Shown here one piece after another: positions 15,195 through 21,377 of a stretch of DNA of 24,414 nucleotides (position 1 is its first letter; the number at the start of each line of letters is the position of its first letter). The stretch lies in the NCBI GenBank assembly GCA_039029915.1, contig JBCCFD010000065.1:1-24414 (forward strand). Reading direction: 5' to 3'. A program made the position numbers and the translations under genes. The notes under the pieces are model-generated. The model ran no database searches. It worked only from the letters and a program-made list of their open reading frames with translations, and was not told where the DNA came from. This stretch comes from QQUD01 sp039029915 (GTDB lineage Bacteria; Chloroflexota; Anaerolineae; Promineifilales; Promineifilaceae).

Positions 15195-15740
15195 CTAATC
15201 TACTGATTCGGCCTGAGCGTCCCATTCTCGCTGATAAGCATAGTCATCGCGCTTCGAAAGCAGGGCGCGATAATCCATGCGTAACTCTTCAACCGTCGGC
15301 CGTCCCACATACCACCAGCCGTTGTAAACCTTATAAATTTCCCGATTTCTATCCAGTACAAACGTATATGGTATTGGGATTTGACCATGTTTGGGATCGG
15401 TATTATCCACAATGTCTAGCTCATGGATGAGTTGGCGATCGCTATCGATCAAAAAGGGAAAAGTGGCCCCAATACGGTCACGCAGCGCAGCAGTTGTTTC
15501 GGCATCATCAACCGTCACAACCAGCAATTTGCAGTAGCTTACGGGTAGTTCTGGCTGCAGGTCACGAACGTAATTCTCCAACTGGAGAACACATTTCGGT
15601 CACCACACCCCTCGATAAAACACGACAACCGTTGGAAAACCACGCATATGCTGGCTTAGCTGTATGGCCTCACCATCTTGGGTCGGCAATTCAAAATTAG
15701 GAAACTTATTCCCAGGCACTAAATCTTCTCTAATTTTCAT
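15195..15740 (-). CDS. Peroxiredoxin-like selenoprotein (UxxC), read through an in-frame TGA
   Basis: 181 residues of the AhpC/TSA (redoxin) thioredoxin fold if the TGA at 15602-15600 (codon 47) is read as selenocysteine. The active site is Phe-Tyr-Arg-Gly-Val-Trp-Sec-Pro-Lys-Cys, where related proteins have Trp-Cys-Pro-x-Cys; Sec47 replaces the peroxidatic cysteine and Cys50 would be its resolving partner. The N-terminus (VPGNKFPNFELP then FPTVVVFYRG) and C-terminus (IPYTFVLDRNREIYKVYNGW and GRPTVEELRMDYRAL) both match the family, so both sides of the TGA are intact. ATG 15740 has GGAGGT at 15751-15756. A SECIS-like hairpin begins two bases after the TGA. The stop is TAG; TGA is a normal stop in neighbouring genes. 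It presumably reduces peroxides using a thiol donor. Alternatives are a nonsense mutation or a sequencing error. The machinery (selA-D, tRNA-Sec) is not in the window. Confidence 0.87.
15565..15598 (-). promoter_or_regulatory. SECIS-like hairpin following the in-frame TGA
   Basis: Read on the minus strand, TTCTCC-AGTT-GGAGAA (15589-15574) forms a 6-bp stem with a 4-base loop. Below it, TGTG pairs with TACG (two G-T wobbles; one bulged T) and, past one bulged A, CGAA pairs with TTCG, giving 14 pairs in all. The loop begins 16 bases after the TGA and has G as its second base. Bacterial SECIS elements lie inside the coding region just after UGA with a stem, a small loop with an early G, and a loop about 16-37 bases away; the E. 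coli fdhF element is similar (17 bases). SelB binding is inferred. Confidence 0.75.
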
Positions 15741-15796
15741 ATTTAGATTCACCTCCACTGAATTTACAATTTAAGGGTTTACGCAAATAGAGGTCA

Positions 15797-15840
15797 CTGA
15801 GCCTGTCAAAGTGACTTTCTTAACCCTTCGACAGGCTCAG
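15797..15840. repeat. Inverted repeat with two competing hairpins
   Basis: CTGAGCCTGTC (15797-15807) and GACAGGCTCAG (15830-15840) are perfect complements around a 22-base loop. An alternative, GTCACT (15793-15798) with AGTGAC (15809-15814), cannot form at the same time. It lies in the 220-base gap between the GNAT gene and the selenoprotein start. CTTCGACAGGCTCAGG-type repeats are widespread in intergenic DNA of environmental bacteria, so this may be a dispersed repeat rather than a switch. Confidence 0.5.
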
Positions 15841-15960
15841 GGTGCGCAACTCCTGAATTTAAGTTTTATAATTTGTATAGCATATGATGTTTACAACCCT
15901 GCCACCTTGCAACGCTGCAACTTAGCAACCTGCACCAATACCATCCTCTAGCTCTAGCTC

Positions 15961-16560
15961 TCACAAAAGCTCCCGCTTCATAAATACTGCGACCTCCCCA
16001 TCGGGGTAATCGTAGTTTGAGTAATAGGAAATATCAATTCCAGCCACTTGAAAACCAAGCTTGCGATAGACTGAAATGGCAGGCACGTTTGTATTTTGTG
16101 TTTCGCAAACAATGGTCCGAAAATTTTCACCTTCCCCTTTTTCAACAAGGGCATCCATCAGGTTGCGCCCAATGCCTAGATTGCGAAACCCTTCGGCAAC
16201 GTGATACTCGTATACCCACAAGCTTTGATTCCAATGATGGGGTTCGCAAATCAGTATTCCAATAAGCTCCTCATCTACGTAAGCTCCAAATGAATAGTTC
16301 TCCTTGAGACAGGTTTGATAGCGCACGAAGTCGTCTGGCTCATGCTTATATTTTTTGATATAAGGTTCGGTGAGCGTAACCAGCTCCATTTCAAAGGAAA
16401 CGGCCGTTGGGGTGTCCAAATGCGCCACCACGTACTGATTATGCGAACTATAACCTGACGCAATGCGCACTAAATCATCTAATTCTAGTTGGGTTAAGGG
16501 GTGAATCACTGCTTGATGTTCCATCAAGGCAATTTTCAGTCGTTCATTGGGAATTGTCAA
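15961..16560 (-). CDS. GNAT-family N-acetyltransferase
   Basis: 199 residues. The acetyl-CoA loop is clear near residues 125-137 (Phe-Arg-Asn-Leu-Gly-Ile-Gly-Arg, i.e. R/Q-x-x-G-x-G/A), preceded by Tyr-His-Val-Ala and followed by a C-terminal Thr-Asn-Val-Pro-Ala-Ile-x-x-Tyr-Arg-Lys-Leu-Gly-Phe, both GNAT hallmarks. The acceptor is unknown. The frame starts with TTG 16560 overlapping the TGA of the phosphoesterase (TTGA), which suggests coupled translation; the next ATG is at 16524 and has no better ribosome site. Ends with TGA. An ACGGCCGT at 16400 encodes Thr-Ala-Val. Confidence 0.87.
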   Translation of the reverse strand: MTIPNERLKIALMEHQAVIHPLTQLELDDLVRIASGYSSHNQYVVAHLDTPTAVSFEMELVTLTEPYIKKYKHEPDDFVRYQTCLKENYSFGAYVDEELIGILICEPHHWNQSLWVYEYHVAEGFRNLGIGRNLMDALVEKGEGENFRTIVCETQNTNVPAISVYRKLGFQVAGIDISYYSNYDYPDGEVAVFMKRELL

Positions 16561-17459
16561 TAATTGCTTGACGACAGCATCTCAAACGACCAGCCAGGTG
16601 CGCCAAGATACGGCCGTAAATCTTCATCTTTCAAAAGCTCACGCACTGTGTCAGCAACTGTCGCTTCTCCAGCCTCAACCTGCTTAATGTATCGCTTGGC
16701 CCAGCGAAAAAAGAGGCCACCGGCCCGACGGTGTTCAATCAGCATCAGCTGTGAAAACACACCGGCCTCCGTCAAAAACCCAGAGTCTACATAATCTCGC
16801 TCAATTTGAGCATAATCATACTCAAGGCGGCGCAGCTCGCTCTGCCATCCCTTTGCCTTAGTGTAGGTAAAACGGCCGTAACAGAGCCGTCGATCTCGAT
16901 CAAAAGAGGCTCCAATCGAGCCAATATTAACAACTTGTGCACTATTAATGTCTCGCATCAATGGCTCATGCGTATGAGAGGTGACAAAAACGGCAGGCGG
17001 TGGGGTAATCAAAGGCTCAATCTCTTCATCAGACATTCGCTGAAATATCCCCTTGCGATTATTGCCCATGGCTGCATGCGTCGTTCGAAATTCGCTACCA
17101 TCAGGAGCCAGCCAGCTAAAAACTTCTCCCCAATCCTTAAAATGCGCTACTTTTTTGGCGCCAATCTGCCGATATGCCCAGTGGGCAAACTGATTTAATT
17201 CAAAATCTGGCTGCTGTTCAGCATCTTCGATGGTCGCACAATGAAGAATGAAATCTTCATGATTCCCACGCAATAGATGCCACCCATCTTTTGCTTGCTT
17301 TTCCAAAATGATGTCCAAGCAAACAGCCGAACAGGGGCCGCGGTTCACAACATCTCCATTAACAACAACTTGATCCGGACGCCAGCGATCGATATCTTCA
17401 ATCGCTGTTTGGAGTGCGGGAATGTTGCCATGAATGTCTGAAAGAACCACAATTTTCAT
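16557..17459 (-). CDS. Calcineurin-like metallophosphoesterase
   Basis: 300 residues of the YfcE/PPP-like metallophosphoesterase type. Metal-binding motifs in order: Asp-Ile-His-Gly-Asn (residues 8-12), Gly-Asp-Val-Val-Asn-Arg-Gly (35-41), Gly-Asn-His-Glu (66-69), and Ser-His-Thr-His near 162, all as in the family; the first conserved histidine and aspartate bind the two metals. It hydrolyses phosphate esters of an unknown substrate. The C-terminal 90 residues extend beyond the core. ATG 17459 has AGGTG at 17467-17471, seven bases upstream. It overlaps the GNAT gene by four bases, so the two form an operon. Contains two ACGGCCGT sites (16610, 16872). Confidence 0.9.
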   Translation of the reverse strand: MKIVVLSDIHGNIPALQTAIEDIDRWRPDQVVVNGDVVNRGPCSAVCLDIILEKQAKDGWHLLRGNHEDFILHCATIEDAEQQPDFELNQFAHWAYRQIGAKKVAHFKDWGEVFSWLAPDGSEFRTTHAAMGNNRKGIFQRMSDEEIEPLITPPPAVFVTSHTHEPLMRDINSAQVVNIGSIGASFDRDRRLCYGRFTYTKAKGWQSELRRLEYDYAQIERDYVDSGFLTEAGVFSQLMLIEHRRAGGLFFRWAKRYIKQVEAGEATVADTVRELLKDEDLRPYLGAPGWSFEMLSSSNY

Positions 17460-17565
17460 TGATTTTCACCTGCTGAAATTTTGGGGAAGAATTATTATTG
17501 ACTCAGCAGATTCTACCACGGCGGGAGAATGATATAAAACTCATCTGAGTGTTTGTTCAGAATAT

Positions 17566-17789
17566 GTGAAACGAAGTTTCTGCTTTGAACAAACCGAAGG
17601 CCACAAACTTCGTTTCCTCGAGGTTCCGAAGCTTTTATCTCATAAGACTTTCAATTTAGAAACTTCGGAACGCTTCAGTGAAATGAAATTCCTGCTTTGA
17701 ATAAAACGCAGACTATACACTTCGTTTCCTCAAGGTCCGAAGCTTTTATCTCATAAGATTTTCAATTTAGAAACTTCGGAACGCTTAAC
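17566..17789. repeat. Two tandem copies of a 112-bp structured intergenic repeat
   Basis: Unit A (17566-17677) and unit B (17678-17789) begin GTGAAAYGAARTTYCTGC and end TTTAGAAACTTCGGAACGCTT, most of the intervening bases being identical. Unit A folds into two hairpins: GAAACGAAGTTT (17568-17579) with AAACTTCGTTTC (17605-17616), and GTTCCGAAG (17623-17631) with CTTCGGAAC (17663-17671). Unit B keeps the second but has lost part of the first. A third diverged copy lies at about 1411-1521. No coding capacity is seen; a REP- or MITE-like element is possible. Confidence 0.8.
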
Positions 17790-17816
17790 TTAGGGGAACT
17801 TTAGAGTGAGGTTTGG

Positions 17817-17850
17817 ACGCAGGTGCAAAACGGCCGTTTTGCACCTGCGT
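17817..17850. terminator. 34-bp perfect palindrome after the DUF11-type gene
   Basis: The two 17-base halves, ACGCAGGTGCAAAACGG and its complement, meet at 17833/17834, with the iterated ACGGCCGT exactly at the centre. As RNA it gives a stem of about 15 bp with a minimal loop, placed 21 bases after the stop of the minus-strand gene at 17872. It could terminate that transcript, but it lacks a T run, so a protein-binding site is an alternative. Confidence 0.6.
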
Positions 17851-17871
17851 CATAGCAATCAGTAATTAGGG

Positions 17872-20800
17872 TTATTGGCTAACTGAAAAAACAGGCCCAA
17901 ATATATTGTTATAAGTCTCATCGGTGATTTCATGGGTTTCAAGAACGCCACCGTAATCTGTATTGGCATTTGCTGAATCAACTTGAATATAAATTGCAGT
18001 ACCAACAGCAATCTCATCTGGCACATTGCTAATATCAGGTTCAAAGTTTGCATCATTGATTGTGAATATCATCGTATCTCCAACCTCAAAGGGAAGATTC
18101 ACTTCATCCACAAACCAAACTGCTCCATAGCTACCCAACTGTTCCCATATTTGATTAACCGCTGATGGGGCGGTCGTTGGATCGATATAAACATCAATCC
18201 AGAATGGGTCTGCAACGGCCGTTGTGCCTTGGTTCTCGATTTCAAAGCTGATGCCGTTACTCGTCGCAGTAAGATTGGTCACTATTAAGTCAGGTGCAAG
18301 TAGAACATCGCTCATAAGAAGTGGGAAAAAGATCGGTGCCGCGCCAATCGTTAGCAAATCTGTTGCCGAACTCCCCGTAACATCAAAACTATCAATAACG
18401 GCCGTTGCTTCGGTGGTCACATTTTCATAGCTTTCGCCGGCGGCAACTGTCTCAGGTACCTGCACCGTCACGTCAAACGAACAGCTACCCATCGCACTGA
18501 TAACACCGTTACTAAACACAAGCTCAGATGTTCCGACTAACTGCGATCCGGTGCCACACGGCTCAGACGGCAACGGGGGCAATGCAATCAAGCCGGACAG
18601 TGAAGCGTCCAAATCGTCTGTGAATGTAATTGAAGAGGCGACATCAACCGAATGTAGATTTTCAATTGTAAATCTCAATGTAGCAATTTCTCCAGGTAAA
18701 ACAGACTCTTCTAAATAAGATTTAGACAGCTCAATAAAGAAATCATCAACAGAAAATGTAGCCAAGGAATTATTTAGGGAGAGGGGTGTTGCGTTCATTG
18801 TTGCACTCAGGCTACTTGTGTTGTTTGAATAGCTACCAATAGTGGCATTTGTAGGAATCCGCAGAGTGACACTAAAGGTACATGAGCTAGTGGTGGCGAG
18901 ATTTCCGCCAACTAAGGCAACAGTTGCACCGCCTAAATCATTGAGGCTTGATCCCATTCCGCACGGTTCTGCTGGTGCCAAAGACTCAATGGTAAGCCCC
19001 GATATTTCGTTGTCAAAATCAGAAGTAAAGAACATACCGCTTACGGGAAAAGCGGGACTTTCATTTTCAATCACAAACTCAGCCGTAACGGTATCTCCTG
19101 GAATAACCGGGGAATCAATAAACGAATGCGAGAAGGTTAGCCCGCCAATGATCAAGTTATCATCGGCTGTGAGACCCTGTACCACTAGGCCAGAAACAGT
19201 GGCGCTTAAATTGCTGGAAACACTTGGCAGTTCGCCCGGCAATATATCCAAACTTGGCAATTGCAGTTCAATCGAAATGGTGCAAGTTTCACCCGGCTGT
19301 AGGTTGCCACCGGATAAGGTCAATAATGAGGTGCCACTTATTGTTGACCCAGTTCCACAAACGTCATTTTGGGGCAATCCTGTGGCGACCAATCCACTTA
19401 AAACCGCATCCAAATCATCAGTAAATCCGATACTGTTTGCTGGGCTAGGCTCTTCAACTCCGTGAGTGATTGTATATTCTAAAGTAACCGTTTCGCCGCC
19501 AAGAACGGGATCGTCTACAAAAGATTTTGAAAATTCAGGGGCAGACACGACTTCCAAAACGTCAACGGCCGTTTGTGATTCAACAGATTGAGCAGAAATG
19601 GTCGCCGTCAGCCGCTCGCTTTCGCTATAGTAAGCACCACTTGCAAAACCCGCAGGGATTGTCAGGATAACATCAAAAGTGCAAGAATCGCTTACGGCCA
19701 AATCACCACCACTTAATGTAATACTTTGTCTTTCAGAGCCTGGTGAACTTAAAATGACGGTTGAGCCAGCACCGCAGGGAGTTGAGGGTAAAGTTATCAC
19801 TAATGGAAAGGGCAAAAACGTAGTCATCTCATCATTAAACGTAATATCGGTTGCGGCAGACACCGTGCTGTTATTTGCAATGGTGTACCGTAACGTAACA
19901 TCTTCCCCAGCCGCGACCGGGTCATCAACGAACGTCTTAGAAAATGAAATTGAGGAAATGAATAGTGAATCAGAGCCGGCTGAACCAACGACAGGGCTAC
20001 CATCAACGGTGGCTGTTACATCAGACGTCATATTCGGATACACGCCAACAGGTGTCGAGACTGGAATTTGGAGCGTCGCAGTAAAAACACACGATTCTGA
20101 GGGGGCAAGGCTAGCACCCGTTAAACTGAGCAAGCTTGTTCCGCTTAAAGTGCCGGACCCACATACATTTGATTGCGGTGTGCCAAGGGCTACCAAGCCG
20201 GATAAGGTCGCGTCAAGATCATTGGTGAAAGCAATATTAGTGGCGCTTTCAAGTCGATCCCTATTTTCGATAGTAAATTGTAAATCAACGGTGCCACCAA
20301 CCGCTGCTGGATCGTTTACAAATTCGTTTGTTAAATACAGATTGTTTTGCTCAACAATTAAACCGGCATTTGCCTTTCCAGCATCTCCTGAAAATGCGAA
20401 CAAACTATCTGAACTATTAATTAATTCGCCTATAGCAGTAGCGATTACATCAACCGTCACGGTACATGTCGTACCGGCATCCATCCCAAAAGGGTTGACA
20501 AACATGGATACAGAATCTGAACCGGGAACGGCCGTAACGGTCGCGGGGACCAGTGTGCCACAAGTCGTTGAGGCATTCGCTGGGTCAGCCACAACCATGC
20601 CAACAGGGAAATCATCAGTGAAAGACAAGCTATTAACAGCTGCCCCATTCGCTGAATTATCAATGGTAAACGTTAAGGTACTACGCCCTCCAAAGTCAAT
20701 GGTGCTGGGGCTAAAACTTTTACTAAAGCCAGGTCGATCTGTGGCTACGGTTAAAGTCGCGCTAGCCACATCCCCAACCGGCTCTTCACTAGAAGCCAAT

Positions 20801-21264
20801 GGATCTGATGTATTAAGATGTGCTCCGGGTGTAGAGCTTGTCACATCAACCGAAATGGAACACGATGTTGAAGCCGCAACATTACCATCAGCCAGCGTTA
20901 TGGTTCCGCTCCCTGCCGTCGCAGTAACAGTTCCTGCACATTCATTAGACACATTTAACGGGGCACTAACCGTCATGCCAGCGGGCATGGTGTCAGTAAA
21001 GGCTAAATCAGTCACGGGACTTGACGAGCTATTCGTTATTTGAAAAGTTAAAGTAGAACTACTACCGGGACCGATTGTTGTCGGAGAAAAAAACTTGGCA
21101 AATGCAGGGCCGACAAACCCCAAGCGGGCAGATTCCTTGCTTTCCGCATGCAAATCTTTAAGCCCAGAAGTGGTGGGCAGAGTCAAAACAAAGATAAAAA
21201 CTAGACCGGCAAAGAAAAAGGGAATAGCTCCTTGCCAAGAACTTTTTGGCGAAAAATCAAACAT
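17872..21264 (-). CDS. Secreted surface protein with seven DUF11-type repeats and a CARDB-like domain
   Basis: 1130 residues. After about 10 residues a hydrophobic segment (about 12-30) acts as signal or anchor. From about residue 55 there are seven repeats of about 130 residues, each opening with a phrase such as Phe-Ser-Lys-Ser-Phe and Thr-Leu-x-Phe-Thr-Ile-x-Asn, with later Phe-Thr-Asp-Asp and Ser-Cys-x-Phe-x-Val: immunoglobulin-like repeats of the DUF11 class. The last part, Pro-Asp-Leu-Ile-Val-Thr-Asn-Leu onward, resembles a CARDB domain. No LPxTG, PEP-CTERM or type IX sorting signal is seen at the C-terminus. ATG 21264 has AAGG at 21273-21276, eight bases upstream; a longer frame to 21354 lacks one. 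Probably downstream in one operon with the S74 gene. Four ACGGCCGT sites (18215, 18398, 19565, 20528). Confidence 0.85.
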   Translation of the reverse strand: MFDFSPKSSWQGAIPFFFAGLVFIFVLTLPTTSGLKDLHAESKESARLGFVGPAFAKFFSPTTIGPGSSSTLTFQITNSSSSPVTDLAFTDTMPAGMTVSAPLNVSNECAGTVTATAGSGTITLADGNVAASTSCSISVDVTSSTPGAHLNTSDPLASSEEPVGDVASATLTVATDRPGFSKSFSPSTIDFGGRSTLTFTIDNSANGAAVNSLSFTDDFPVGMVVADPANASTTCGTLVPATVTAVPGSDSVSMFVNPFGMDAGTTCTVTVDVIATAIGELINSSDSLFAFSGDAGKANAGLIVEQNNLYLTNEFVNDPAAVGGTVDLQFTIENRDRLESATNIAFTNDLDATLSGLVALGTPQSNVCGSGTLSGTSLLSLTGASLAPSESCVFTATLQIPVSTPVGVYPNMTSDVTATVDGSPVVGSAGSDSLFISSISFSKTFVDDPVAAGEDVTLRYTIANNSTVSAATDITFNDEMTTFLPFPLVITLPSTPCGAGSTVILSSPGSERQSITLSGGDLAVSDSCTFDVILTIPAGFASGAYYSESERLTATISAQSVESQTAVDVLEVVSAPEFSKSFVDDPVLGGETVTLEYTITHGVEEPSPANSIGFTDDLDAVLSGLVATGLPQNDVCGTGSTISGTSLLTLSGGNLQPGETCTISIELQLPSLDILPGELPSVSSNLSATVSGLVVQGLTADDNLIIGGLTFSHSFIDSPVIPGDTVTAEFVIENESPAFPVSGMFFTSDFDNEISGLTIESLAPAEPCGMGSSLNDLGGATVALVGGNLATTSSCTFSVTLRIPTNATIGSYSNNTSSLSATMNATPLSLNNSLATFSVDDFFIELSKSYLEESVLPGEIATLRFTIENLHSVDVASSITFTDDLDASLSGLIALPPLPSEPCGTGSQLVGTSELVFSNGVISAMGSCSFDVTVQVPETVAAGESYENVTTEATAVIDSFDVTGSSATDLLTIGAAPIFFPLLMSDVLLAPDLIVTNLTATSNGISFEIENQGTTAVADPFWIDVYIDPTTAPSAVNQIWEQLGSYGAVWFVDEVNLPFEVGDTMIFTINDANFEPDISNVPDEIAVGTAIYIQVDSANANTDYGGVLETHEITDETYNNIFGPVFSVSQ

Positions 21265-21377
21265 AATTGTTACCTTGTCGCGCTTTACTCTAAATTCTTT
21301 GATATGTAGGTATGAAAACAGGAAATAAATCAAATAAACAAAACACCGATTCATTCCCTGCTCGAAGACAAAAATCT

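Larger units (their letters stand above)
426..20535. repeat. Highly iterated palindrome ACGGCCGT, 25 copies
   Basis: First bases of the copies I counted by eye: 426, 2651, 4552, 4929, 5310, 5892, 5954, 8607, 9275, 9374, 10187, 10818, 11620, 12250, 13156, 14520, 14811, 16400, 16610, 16872, 17830, 18215, 18398, 19565, 20528. Most are flanked by A and T (AACGGCCGTT). Twenty-four lie inside genes, in all three frames: fifteen read Thr-Ala-Val, seven x-Gly-Arg and two Arg-Pro-Tyr. Random expectation is about 0.4. None falls in 20536-24414 or in 6503-8606. The count should be repeated by computer. Confidence 0.9.

Noticed and set aside
15434..15441. GCGATCGC, the cyanobacterial HIP1 word, also present near 23764.
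   Set aside because: Only two copies in 24 kb; not enriched, unlike ACGGCCGT, so no sign of a cyanobacterial genome.
15600..15602. TGA in the peroxiredoxin gene as evidence of a recoded genetic code (TGA as Trp or Gly).
   Set aside because: TGA ends tupB, the SDR, the GNAT and the phosphoesterase genes in sensible, coupled positions, and only this gene has one inside, at a catalytic site.
15907..15934. Short GCAAC repeats between the GNAT and selenoprotein genes.
   Set aside because: Four imperfect copies in 28 bases without regular spacers; too short for CRISPR or an operator claim.
19679..21043. A 454-codon plus-strand open frame opposite the DUF11-type gene.
   Set aside because: It is antisense to a repeat-rich gene whose codons leave the other strand open; no motif or ribosome site.
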